Part shown: positions 11,304 to 20,984 of the stretch, one piece after another
How the letters are laid out: every line of letters starts with the position of its first letter
Position numbering within the stretch: position 1 is the stretch's first letter
Source: Terebella lapidaria
Taxonomy: Eukaryota > Annelida > Polychaeta > Terebellida > Terebellidae
DNA length: 64,000 bases
Assembly (NCBI GenBank): GCA_949152475.1
Contig: OX424563.1
Span: 2,081,001 to 2,145,000, forward strand
Direction of reading: 5' to 3'
The notes under the pieces: generated by a model
Told to the model about the DNA's origin: nothing
The model's input: the letters and a program-made list of their open reading frames with translations, nothing else
The model's database searches: none
Translations under genes and position numbers: made by a program

Positions 11304-11917
11304 TGTAATATCAACGCTATTCACATTTCTTATAAGATTTATTGATATTGGTTCGAATATTTGTTTGAGTACATATTTGTTCATTCCTCAAAATATGTAA
11401 GCGCTTGTACCGTGGGTTCAACGGCAGACGTTTATGTCTTGCAGTGCTCTTAAAACAAAAAAACAAAAAACACATATCTTGTAGGATTGCAGGATTCCAT
11501 CTGTTCGGATTATCAGCGTCGTTTGGTGTACCTAGTTGTGTTACCAGCAGAGGACAAAATGACCTCTGGCCCATGGACTACATTGGGTTTACGACCGATC
11601 CATGGATAACACGTTACATCATACATCGGTCGATTTTATGCTTTGGAACAGCCAGACTTGTTCAACGTAGCTGCCTCGGGAAAACGGGACAATGGTGAGA
11701 GCAAGAAAAGCCCATTAGCTTTTGTCCCCCGGTCCGTGGCCTCATGGACGTCATTCGGCACACGAGGGAACTTGACATAATTATCGAGTGCGGGTAGGAG
11801 TGTTTACAAACAGTTCAAGTAATTATCGTGACCGGGAGCGCTAGTTTACACGGGAACGCGTTCCAACAGGATGTTCAGCACTTCATTCTGATTCGTGTTT
11901 GGGACGTCCATATTCGT
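11304..11917 (+). other. 5' flank or leader of the DEG/ENaC gene
   Basis: The stretch between the MITE and the channel start contains no other gene. GC content rises from about 11500 on. It could hold the promoter and 5' UTR of the channel; I see no TATA box or other diagnostic site. Confidence 0.35.
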
Positions 11918-13537
11918 ATGGATTACATTCTGACTGAATCGGATCCAAACCGTCAAAAGAGCGATAACAGATCAACCAGAAAAATGAGTCGAAGTGATAT
12001 GGCAGCCAGGATGGAAACCAAGACGGATCGTGGATCTACTGTCTATAGAGAAACAATTCTTAAACTTGGAGCCAACTTCTGCAGTCAGACCTCCATGCAT
12101 GGCCTGGGACAGATCGTCGAGAATGTGGTTACCGTGGCCAAGGTTTTCTGGTTCCTGGCCTTCTGGGCGGCTCTGGCAGCCAACTGCTACCACATCTCAG
12201 AGCTCGTGACTTCGTTCATAAAGCGACCAGTACAGGAGAGTACCAAGCTAGAGCGCTCGCCGATCCACTTCCCAGCCGTGACCGTGTGCAGCCAAGACCC
12301 GTTTTCAAAGTCCAGCTACGCTCGTCTAGCCAGCGACCCTCGCAGTAGGCTCTACAAGCACCTGTCTCGGGCCAGACGACTGCTAGACAAAGGCCTCATA
12401 GATTCGGATACACACGCGTTCATGGTCAGTCCTGTGGGGATCAGGAGTAATATCCGCGCAGAGGAGACGAGACAGATTGGCCACCAGCTTAAAGATCTAA
12501 TACTTCGATGCACCTTTCGAGGCCTTCCCTGTGACCTGGAGAACGACTTCAAGTTCACAATCAGCGCCTCCTTCTACAATTGCTACACGTTTGACCCCGG
12601 AAGCAAAGCTGATAATTTTGTAGCCGTTGGCGCAGAAAATGGTCTCAGTCTTATCTCATTCTTGGAGACGACAAACGGAACGCAAACGGACCAACAATAT
12701 CATCGTGGAATGAACAACGGCAACGCCTTGGGGTTGAAGGTGATGATTCACGGCCCTGGTTTGTACCCAATACCGCACCTAAAGGGGCTGGACGTAATGC
12801 CAGGTCATTCCACTTCCTTCGGCTTCTACTTAGAAAAGGTGACCCGCTTGGGCAAACCGTATGGCAAGTGCACCAACCGCTCTGGCATAGACAACCTCCC
12901 GGGTTACAGTTATGATTCGACCGTGTGTCTCAACTCCTGTCTCCAGACTATGACAATCGAAGGCTGCGGCTGTAGGGATGTTATGATGCCAGATCCCAAC
13001 TCAAGTGACGTATACTGCGGTACCTTAATGGACGACAATGACATCGGATTCATGGCCACGTACAACATGACATCCACATGCAGCCTAAACAAATGGGATG
13101 AGTTTAGCACGACACTATCATTGCGCAAAACCTGCGGCTGCATGCCTCCATGTAGAGAAAACTACTACCGATACACTATCACAGAGTCTGTCTGGCCATC
13201 TCCGCTGGTCTACAGTGGCTTCCTACAGGAGGAAGTCATGGAACGGCCTGACCGCAACCAACTGAAGCCTTACACCCAGCTGAAGGACGTAATCCCACCG
13301 TCAGGCCCGACTGCCGAGGTCATCCAGCAGAACTTCGCGCGAATAAACGTGTTTCTCTCCTCCCACGAGGTTTTAGAGCGGAAAGAGAGCCCTGCCTACC
13401 CCATCTCCAACCTGTTCTCGGACATCGGGGGCACCTTGGGACTCTGGGCGGGCCTCTCTGTCCTCACCATCGTTGAGGTCATACAACTGTGCGTCAAGTT
13501 CGGACTCTTGGCCAGCGGCAAAACCAACCTGGAGTGA
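11918..13537 (+). CDS. DEG/ENaC-family sodium channel subunit
   Basis: This encodes a 539-residue ion-channel subunit of the DEG/ENaC superfamily, which forms trimeric sodium channels in the plasma membrane gated by protons, peptides or mechanical force. The first in-frame ATG is at 11918; the frame is open about 30 codons upstream but without an ATG. Visible features: the gating His-Gly pair in SMHGLG (residues 61-62); TM1 about 71-92; the post-TM1 motif FPAVTVC (118-124); a cysteine-rich extracellular region including CLNSC, CGC and CMPPC, then a WPS motif; TM2 about 505-530, with GLWAGLS holding the G-x-S selectivity filter (512-514). Length is typical of ASIC or degenerin subunits. No intron interrupts it, which is unusual for an animal channel and could mean a retrocopy, although the frame is fully intact. 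The subfamily (ASIC, FaNaC or pickpocket-like) cannot be decided by eye. Confidence 0.93.
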   Translation: MDYILTESDPNRQKSDNRSTRKMSRSDMAARMETKTDRGSTVYRETILKLGANFCSQTSMHGLGQIVENVVTVAKVFWFLAFWAALAANCYHISELVTSFIKRPVQESTKLERSPIHFPAVTVCSQDPFSKSSYARLASDPRSRLYKHLSRARRLLDKGLIDSDTHAFMVSPVGIRSNIRAEETRQIGHQLKDLILRCTFRGLPCDLENDFKFTISASFYNCYTFDPGSKADNFVAVGAENGLSLISFLETTNGTQTDQQYHRGMNNGNALGLKVMIHGPGLYPIPHLKGLDVMPGHSTSFGFYLEKVTRLGKPYGKCTNRSGIDNLPGYSYDSTVCLNSCLQTMTIEGCGCRDVMMPDPNSSDVYCGTLMDDNDIGFMATYNMTSTCSLNKWDEFSTTLSLRKTCGCMPPCRENYYRYTITESVWPSPLVYSGFLQEEVMERPDRNQLKPYTQLKDVIPPSGPTAEVIQQNFARINVFLSSHEVLERKESPAYPISNLFSDIGGTLGLWAGLSVLTIVEVIQLCVKFGLLASGKTNLE

Positions 13538-13867
13538 CACAAACACAACCGTTAAAGAGTATGCCAGGAATATGTACATGCTCGCGGGGCTTCGTTATGG
13601 ATATTTCACAACATATATGAATATGTGACTATATATGTACATGTATATATCTATGGGCACATTAGCTCAACCGACATGACTGGCATAGATTAAGGTTTAG
13701 TAAATGTGTGGGGTTTTTTTGCATAATTCTTTTTATGTGTACAGGGTCACTGTAGCGATATTTGATGGATGAATGCTGAGCGATATGCAGAATCAGTATT
13801 CGACAATTTTCATCTCTGATTTCATCAGAATGCACAATGTTTCATGAAAACTTGTATCTAATTGTGT

Positions 13868-13873
13868 AATAAA
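13868..13873 (+). terminator. polyadenylation signal for the DEG/ENaC gene
   Basis: AATAAA 331 bases after the stop codon, followed by a GT-rich stretch (GTGTTC). It is the first canonical signal downstream and gives a 3' UTR of about 350 bases. Confidence 0.6.
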
Positions 13874-13889
13874 AGTGTTCTCAATATTC

Positions 13890-14742
13890 CCAAGAGTGTG
13901 CTTCAGACAAGGAGACGCAATATTTATCCAAAGCAAAATTTATTCAAGCTTATATTGTCGCGTACATGCCGCGAGTTCCCTTCACGTAGGCTATACGCTA
14001 AAGGTACATATTTGATGGCCTTCCTTAGATTATTGTTTCCCAGTCGTTTCGATAAATTTTCATCTAAATCTAGTACTCATTACAATCATACGGGGAATCT
14101 GCTCTACTCAATAAATTAAAGCACACCTGCTGCTCAATGAAAGGCATTTTGGCTAGGATGTACAATAACGTGGGCAATTTTATTACCAACTAGTTTTCCA
14201 TTCTTAGGATCGGGAATGACAACTGGTTAAGATATAAATGTGTTCTTTATTACATACCAGATTTTCTTTTTATATGTATTTATCATTTTGTGCACCTGAT
14301 TAACTCATCATTGTCATTGATTATCGTAGAGAAACAGGATTGCCCACTAAATTGTACATGCTCCGAAATTTTAATTATTAAAATTTAGGCGAAGGTTTGA
14401 GAGCTTTTGCAAGTGCTGCCACCAACACAAAGGTTGGACCTACAGCCAGAGAGCACGGCAAAATAGGCAGATATAAGGAGTGCAACAAAATCTGACATCA
14501 TACTATCAGTAAATTTGGGTGGCGGTTCGAAAATCCACTCGTTGAATGAGTAGTGTTGCCAGAATCGCATCACAAAGGTGATCCCGGAGTGAGCTATGCG
14601 CTTGGTAAGTCAATTTTGTTGAGTAGCTGAGATGAGTAGAAAGTGAGCTCAATTGCACTTTGAGCAATGCCAAGGCCAAGTTAGGGGGAGAACAATGGGG
14701 GCGATAATGACGAATTTACAATAGTGCAATGGGTGTATTTAC
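13890..14742. other. intergenic stretch
   Basis: No gene or repeat with clear ends is visible between the end of the channel gene and the composite element. The last bases before 14742 include the left target-site duplication ATTTAC (14737-14742). Confidence 0.45.
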
Positions 14743-15000
14743 TACGGTGGCTTCAATCGGCCATAATTATTTTTTTTATTTTCAATGCCTGAGCCCATTA
14801 TTTTTTTCGATAATGCAAAACCTTCTAATCACGACGAAAACATTTTCATTACAACGAAAATATTTTAGTCATGACGGAAATATTTTTGTTCCAACGAAAA
14901 CATTTTCGTTACAACGAAAATATTTTTCGTTGCAATGTCAACAATTTCGTTACAACGAAAACATTTTCGTTACAACGAAAACTATTTTCGTCTACAACAG
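14743..15000 (+). repeat. left inverted terminal arm with CGTTACAACG array
   Basis: The arm begins TACGGTGGCTTCAATCGG and from about 14826 holds an array of roughly 20-bp units around TTTCGTTACAACGAAAA, itself nearly palindromic. It pairs in inverted orientation with 18790-19144. Confidence 0.8.
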
Positions 15001-15273
15001 GTGTGAAAAAAAATATTTATGACGTCATGCTTGGCGGTGTGCAACTATTTCTATTTTAATTATAATATTATTGAATGGTTTTGATATATTTTCCATGATT
15101 GCATCAAATTTCAGCCCTTAGCGACCAAGTTGCTCTTTTTGTTACTGAGGCCTATATAATTAGTTCGTAATTCACCTGAACCTGTTTAGTACAAGCTGCA
15201 GTCGCCAGCTGGCAGCACTGTTTTGGGGGTAAAATGACGTCACTGTTCTGTTTTTCTGGCGTTATCAATATAA

Positions 15274-15739
15274 GGCTGCACACCTGGGTTAGAAGGCTCT
15301 ATATAAATCAATGTAAATTTTCCCACTTCGGACCCTCTTATCTCTATCAAAGGGGAAGAAAATAAACTTATTGTTCATTTTTTCTGACAGCTACATCACT
15401 GGGCTGTAATAAAAATGTCATTTCGTCATATGGTCACACGCTCGTTTTTTCGCTAAATCTAAATGAAAAAAATCACCAGTTTCTGCCCGTTTTGCCGACG
15501 AGCGTCTGACAGCCGAGGTCCCCTCGGAACATGTGTGTTTGGCGTAGGAATACCAGACATTTAATGTTTTGTCAAAACGACATGTAGTGCAATGTTCGAA
15601 GCTTTTTAGCTGCAAAACACCACTAGTTATATGTTCAATATCCACAAAGACTGCATACATGCCTGAAATCCAAGGTTTTTTTAGGCACTATTTGATTGGG
15701 TACACGGATGTTCATCGGAGGAATCCCAGGTGTGATACC
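15274..15739. mobile_element. piggyBac-like TTAA MITE, copy B
   Basis: This 466-bp module has imperfect 15-bp inverted ends (left GGCTGCACACCTGGG, right complement GGTATCACACCTGGG). The right flank is TTAA (15740-15743) and the left flank is ATAA (15270-15273). The second copy (16688-17152) has TTAA on both sides. TTAA targets and ends starting GG are typical of piggyBac-type elements. It is non-coding. Confidence 0.7.
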
Positions 15740-15743
15740 TTAA

Positions 15744-16683
15744 GAGAAACTTAATTTGTCCTGATTGTTATTTTTTTGCTACTACATAAAATATATAGCA
15801 TTCGTAGTTAAAAGAAAAAGTGGCAGGGTGAAATTAAGCATAAATCTTTTCGAAATAGGTCCTCAGATATGGGGTCTTTTGTCATACATGTCGTCACAAA
15901 CGAGGTGAACGACACGTGATTTGCAACATAAATGCAAATATTGAGTAGAAGCGCTGCAATATTTTATTTATTATCATTTCGTTCTAGGAGCTACTTTGAA
16001 CAATATTATACATATATATGACAATTGTAAAACGCGCAATGAGATATTTTGCCAAAACCCATTTTCCGTTGCCATGGAAACGGTTATCATCATGATATGT
16101 CTTACAATCTCTAAATATCCTCAAAACTCTGGTTTTTATGGTAAAATTTCGGATTATTTCATGTCCCATTGCCTATTTTACCACATAATTACCCAATAGG
16201 AGGGTTTTCATTATTATTCATACTTATTCTGTTTGAGTGAAAGGAACTTGGGTCCTGTTGAACTGCATACCAAGAACAGACCAGTCTGTAAAAATTATCT
16301 CGACTGCCCGGGCTGCTTAAAGGGTTGGGCTACAGTTAACTTGTTCCTGCAGTACTAGCTAAATCCAACAAGTCGTGGTGAAAAATGATGTGCTGTGGTC
16401 CAAGTCCTCCCTCGGAAAAGTTCACCGAGCCAAAAAAATATTGGTTGCCATGGCAATTATGCTTGACTGCACCCGATTCAGTCATTTTTTACTCCAAATT
16501 AGAGCCGTTTCCATGAATTTCGCCAGAAATATAATATTTTCGTGATTTTTTTGCCTATTCAGCTGGATAAGTGATGCAAACATAGTCTAAAATAGTCAGG
16601 TGTCATGCAATGCATGAACTCAACATGCCAAAATATTAAATCGGGAGAAAAAATTATCAATTAGCACAAAAAAGGGGTTTTTC
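15744..16683. other. spacer module X between two MITE copies
   Basis: A 940-bp module bounded on both sides by TTAA and by the two B copies. It starts GAGAAAC and its end reads GAAAAAC on the other strand, a weak inverted match that might mark it as another TTAA element. It contains two X-box-like CCATGG palindromes (16068-16081, 16444-16457) but no coding frame. Confidence 0.45.
16068..16081. promoter_or_regulatory. RFX X-box-like palindrome in module X
   Basis: GTTGCCATGGAAAC, embedded in a longer imperfect palindrome (16066-16083), matches the RFX X-box. A related site GTTGCCATGGCAAT lies at 16444-16457. Both are inside mobile DNA, so they may be carried rather than functional. Confidence 0.35.
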
Positions 16684-16687
16684 TTAA

Positions 16688-17152
16688 GGCTGCACACCTG
16701 GGTTAGAAGGCTCTATATAAATCAATGTAAATTTTCCCACTTCGGACCCTCTTATCTCTATCAAAGGGGAAGAAAATAAACTTATTGTTCATTTTTTCTG
16801 ACAGCTACATCACTGGGCTGTAATAAAAATGTCATTTCGTCATATGGTCACACGCTCGTTTTTCGCTAAATCTAAATGAAAAAAATCACCAGTTTCTGCC
16901 CGTTTTGCCGACGAGCGTCTGACAGCCGAGGTCCCCTCGGAACATGTGTGTTTGGCGTAGGAATACCAGACATTTAATGTTTTGTCAAAACGACATGTAG
17001 TGCAATGTTCGAAGCTTTTTAGCTGCAAAACACCACTAGTTATATGTTCAATATCCACAAAGACTGCATACATGCCTGAAATCCAAGGTTTTTTTAGGCA
17101 CTATTTGATTGGGTACACGGATGTTCATCGGAGGAATCCCAGGTGTGATACC
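16688..17152. mobile_element. piggyBac-like TTAA MITE, copy B'
   Basis: A 465-bp direct copy of 15274-15739, differing essentially by one T in a homopolymer (near 16861). It is flanked by TTAA at 16684-16687 and 17153-17156, the canonical piggyBac target duplication, with ends GGCTGCACACCTGGG and the complement of GGTATCACACCTGGG. Confidence 0.75.
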
Positions 17153-17156
17153 TTAA

Positions 17157-17652
17157 ACGTAATTTAATCGCCATCATTTAGGTCATTATTGATTAAAGAC
17201 GATTTTCGTTGGCGATTTGGCGCCAAAAATTTACCCCAAGTACAATGCTGCCACCTGTTGAATGAGTATATGACATGCCCCATTCATTAACCACCCATTG
17301 CGCTGTCAAGACCTTTCCCTTTCTTTGCACATGTATTGCTAAGGATCGAGACTGATAATCTTGGTATTGAATTATCAAAACCGATCTGTTCGCAAGAGAT
17401 TACAATATACCGCTATATAGAGATATTTATCATTTTTGTTTTTTAGGTGTAACTCCTTATTTCTCCTAGAAAAAGCTATCAAAACAATGTAATGTGTTAG
17501 GTTTCTCGGGTTTCCCCATGGCCTTGTTTCTTAGAGTTCTTTTTAAAACCAGATCAAAAGATATTCACGTACAGTCATATCTTCCTCGATCCAAGTGAAC
17601 ACTTCAAGACAGATATAACATAGACTCAGAGATACCTCTCATTTTTACTGGA
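17157..17652. repeat. module C, copy 1
   Basis: About 496 bp, starting ACGTAATTTAATCGCC and ending TTTTTACTGGA. It is repeated almost identically at 18153-18652. Here it follows the MITE B'; the other copy follows A' directly. This implies an ancestral A-C unit into which B-X-B' was inserted. Confidence 0.8.
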
Positions 17653-18152
17653 TTCAATCGGCCATAATTATTTTTTTATTTTCAAGGCCTGAGCCCCTTA
17701 TTTTTTTCGATAATGCAAAACCTTCTAATCACGACGAAAACATTTTCATTACAACGAAAATATTTTAGTCATGACGGAAATATTTTTCGTTACAACAAAA
17801 ATATTTTTCGTTGCAATGTCAACAATTTCGTTACAACGAAAACATTTTCGTTACAACGAAAACTATTTTCGTCTACAACAGGTGTGAAAAAAATATTTAT
17901 GACGTCATGCTTGGCGGTGTGCAACTATTTCTATTTTTATAATAATATTATTGAATGGTTTTGATATATTTTCCATGATTGCATCAAATTTCAGCCCTTA
18001 GCGACCAAGTTGCTCTTTTTGTTACTAAGGCCTATATAATTAGTTCGTAATTCACCTGAACCTGTTTAGTACAAGCTGCAGTCGCCAGCTGGCAGCAATG
18101 TTTTGGGGGTAAAATGACGTCACTGTTCTGTTTTTCTGGCGTTATCAATATA
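17653..18152. repeat. module A', internal copy of the left arm
   Basis: A near-identical direct copy of 14755-15273 lacking the first 12 bases (the terminal TACGGTGGC part). It includes the ACGAAAA array and the stretch ending GCGTTATCAATATAA. The missing tip would make this copy immobile on its own. Confidence 0.8.
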
Positions 18153-18652
18153 AACGTAATTTAATCGCCATCATTTAGGTCATTATTGATTATAGACGAT
18201 TTTCGTTGGCGATTTGGCGCCAAAAATTTACCCCAAGTACAATGCTGCCACCTGTTGAATGAGTATATGACATGCCCCATTCATTAACCACCCATTGCGC
18301 TGTCAAGACCTTTCCCTTTCTTTGCACATGTATTGCTAAGGATCGAGACTGATAATCTTGGTATTGAATTATCAAAACCGATCTGTTTGCAAGAGATTAC
18401 AATATACCGCTATATAGAGATATTTATCATTTTTGTTTTTTAGGTGTAACTCCTTATTTCTCCTAGAAAAAGCTATCAAAACAATGTAATGTGTTAGGTT
18501 TCTCGGGTTTCCCCATGGCCTTGTTTCTTAGAGTTCTTTTTAAAACCAGATCAAAAGATATTCACGTACAGTCATATCTTCCTCGATCCAAGTGAACACT
18601 TCAAGACAGATATAACATAGACTCAGAGATACCTCTCATTTTTACTGGATGT
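18153..18652. repeat. module C, copy 2
   Basis: It differs from 17157-17652 at only a few positions (for example GATTATAG against GATTAAAG near the start). Its junction with A' reads ATATAA then ACGTAATTT, apparently the original uninterrupted A-C join. Confidence 0.8.
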
Positions 18653-18789
18653 TCATTCTACCGGGGTGTACCGTGCAGATAAGCCACAATTGATAATTGT
18701 GATATTGTGCTAAAATTGGATGTACAATGTCCACTCATGACATCTAATTCTACTGTCACGTGGCTCTTCAAAAAATGATGCATTTTTTC

Positions 18790-19144
18790 GGCAACGAAAA
18801 GTGTTTTCGTCACGACTGAAATGTTTTCGTTGTAACGAAAATGTTTGCATTGCAACGAAAAAAACATTTTGTCATGAATAAAATGTTTTCGTTGTCACGA
18901 AAATGTTTTCGTTGTAACGAAAATGTTTTCGTTTCAACGAAAAAAAAATTCGTCATGCCTAAAATGTTTTCGTTGTAACGAAAATGTTTTCGTTGTAGCG
19001 AAAATGTTTTCGTCATGACTAAAATATTTTCATTGTAACGAGAACGTTTTCGTCTTGATTAGAAGGTTTTGCATTATACAAAAAATTAATGGGCTCAGGC
19101 CTTGAAAATAAAAAAATAATTTATGGCCGATTGAAGCCACCGTA
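18790..19144 (-). repeat. right inverted terminal arm with CGTTGTAACG array
   Basis: This arm has about a dozen units around TTTTCGTTGTAACGAAAATG, the inverse of the left-arm array, and then the complement of the left terminus ending at 19144. It has more array units than the left arm. Confidence 0.8.
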
Positions 19145-19150
19145 ATTTAC

Positions 19151-19217
19151 GGCTTTGTCGATGATACAATCGACAAAGTCAAGTTTCGCAACGAGCTTGA
19201 CGTTGAAAATGATTCGA
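19151..19217 (+). pseudogene. possible remnant coding exon split by the element
   Basis: The 22 codons immediately after the right target duplication are open and end at a strong donor-like GTAAGT (19218-19223), phase 1. Removing the element joins them to 14725-14742, which is preceded by AATAG, a weak acceptor. That would give a short exon of about 85 bases. I do not recognise the peptide (it includes GFVDDTIDKVKF). Another frame is open too, and a 10-bp perfect stem (CTTTGTCGAT/ATCGACAAAG, 19153-19178) could explain the base composition, so this is speculative. Confidence 0.2.
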
Positions 19218-19223
19218 GTAAGT

Positions 19224-20984
19224 TATATTCTTCGCTTTTATTTTATGTGCAAGCTTACCTTGTCAAACGATTATAACCGTACATAAATATACCAGTCATT
19301 GAAGTGATTTTATAGATGTCTTTTGAATTGTGTCAATGTTTTTAAACAAACAGTTCATTGAAACTTTAGATAATAGCGGAACTGGGAGTTTACTTACCTG
19401 TAATACACAAAATGTACTTAAATGAAAATACCTGGTTCTGCGTGGGCTTACTTTATGCCAATATCGGTCAGTAATAGTATGTATGTGAATGATCGATTTG
19501 AAATTGCAATGATAGTGATATTCCAGCATATCCATGGCTATAATATTTTGAGAAAACTGGCATACGGGGTTGTTGCTTACGATTATATTAGGTAATTATC
19601 TACAAACAAACTATGGCTTAAACTAGACGATTCGGCCGCCTACGACCGCGTGGGTGTATCCCCCTGGGGTCCAATGATCTCTGTTGCCTAAAATATGTTA
19701 AATCAGACAAAATATCATTAATTCCAGGGCCACTGTGTTTCATCGGTGTCAATACTAAAAGTTCCAAGTCCTATCTATTGGATAGGACTTGGACAAAACC
19801 TGGACAAAACCTTTACCTTGTTGGGCTCAATAATAAATGTTTTTGTCCTAACTATTTTTATTGTGGTCAATAATAGACTTAACTAGTAAAAATAATGTTA
19901 ACTCGTTCAGTTACAGTCATGAAATCTCTACTGGACAAAACTTTGTTCAACCCTGTTGAACTCATTAAATAAATGATTCTTGCTCAGCTATTTTTAGGTT
20001 ACCGGACCTATGGTCTGATAACTTATTGGCATGGCGTTGCGTCCGTTGTCCGTCAGCGGCGTCGGCGTTGTTCAACCCTGTTCAACTTCATTCGGGGGAT
20101 ACAATAAATTGGGCCAAGGTCTTAGAAAGGCTACCGGAGTAATGTAGAGTGTTAAAACTTAACACTTTTTTTCAGTAAAATTGTCGCTTTAACAAATCAA
20201 ATTCACTAAAGATCAAATTCAAGGTTATCAAGAAAACCACCGGATGTCATCATCATCGACATCATCTCTGTCGCGGTGTTACAATTCATTCCTCAAAATT
20301 AACGGATTTTTAAGCATAACCAGCCGCACATACCTCGAAGGTAATAACTCCAAGAGCTGATCGACTTGGAAGGAATAAAGCGGTAACAATAATTATTATA
20401 ATTATAATTATTATAGCCACATAATTGACTATAACTCCAGTTCTAACTAAGATCAATCAACTATATTTGTATATTTAAATGACCTATTCTCGATCGAATG
20501 GTGTACAGACGATGGTTTTACGACCAGAACTTCCAATTATCGACCAAAATCAAAAATTTGAATTAGGGGCGGTATTGCATTTTGGAATGTCTGTCTCCTA
20601 TCTGTTTGTCTGTGTGTTTGTCTGTTTGAACGCATAACTCCGAGACAAACGGTCCGATCAACTTGAAACTTATACGAATGATGACGCGGTATGGTGGTGG
20701 CTTGGTCCTTGTCATGGCAACCGAAAAATATATTCGTATATTAATATATTCGTATTTTTATGGTATGGCGTACGGCCATAACTCTCCCATTACCACCCGG
20801 AATCGAAAATTGGTGGTCACGATTTTACAACTTTTAACTGTGCCGAGATTCATTGCCTCATGGTGAAAACAGTTTTCAGTCGTTTTGAAGTGTTTTCGTT
20901 CAAGAGAGGTGCCTTGATCATGAAAAAATGCTTTGCAATTTTACAGCTCAAGGTCAAACGACAAGGCCATGGTGACAAGGCCAA
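19224..20984. other. gene-free stretch with degenerate repeats
   Basis: Two degenerate copies of an AATAAATG...CAGCTATTTTTA-like block occur near 19820-19865 and 19945-20000. GGACAAAACCT is repeated near 19785-19810, and an AT palindrome lies at 20388-20415. A CATAACTCCGAGACAAACGG block at 20633-20652 is typical of dispersed invertebrate repeats. No gene is supported. Confidence 0.45.

Larger units (their letters stand above)
14743..19144. mobile_element. 4.4-kb composite foldback element with 6-bp TSD
   Basis: Its ends are inverted repeats starting TACGGTGGCTTCAATCGG (14743) and ending with the complement at 19144; the inverted similarity extends about 250 bp inward through arrays of ACGAAAACATTTTCGTTACA-like repeats. 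ATTTAC flanks both sides (14737-14742 and 19145-19150), a perfect 6-bp target-site duplication. The interior is a mosaic, in order: A (to 15269), B (15274-15739), X (15744-16683), B' (16688-17152), C (17157-17652), A' (17653-18152), C' (18153-18652), and a right arm D. A/A', B/B' and C/C' are near-identical direct repeats. There is no transposase frame. The structure resembles foldback elements, with recent internal duplication; misassembly of the near-identical modules cannot be excluded. Confidence 0.8.

Noticed and set aside
11828..11917. Longer N-terminus for the channel starting at 11828
   Set aside because: That codon is GTG, not ATG; the first ATG in frame is 11918, and the extra residues have no family match.
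15418..17073. Twin minus-strand frames of about 80 codons repeated in both B modules
   Set aside because: They are conserved only because the MITE copies are near-identical; they differ at the ends and show no transposase motif.
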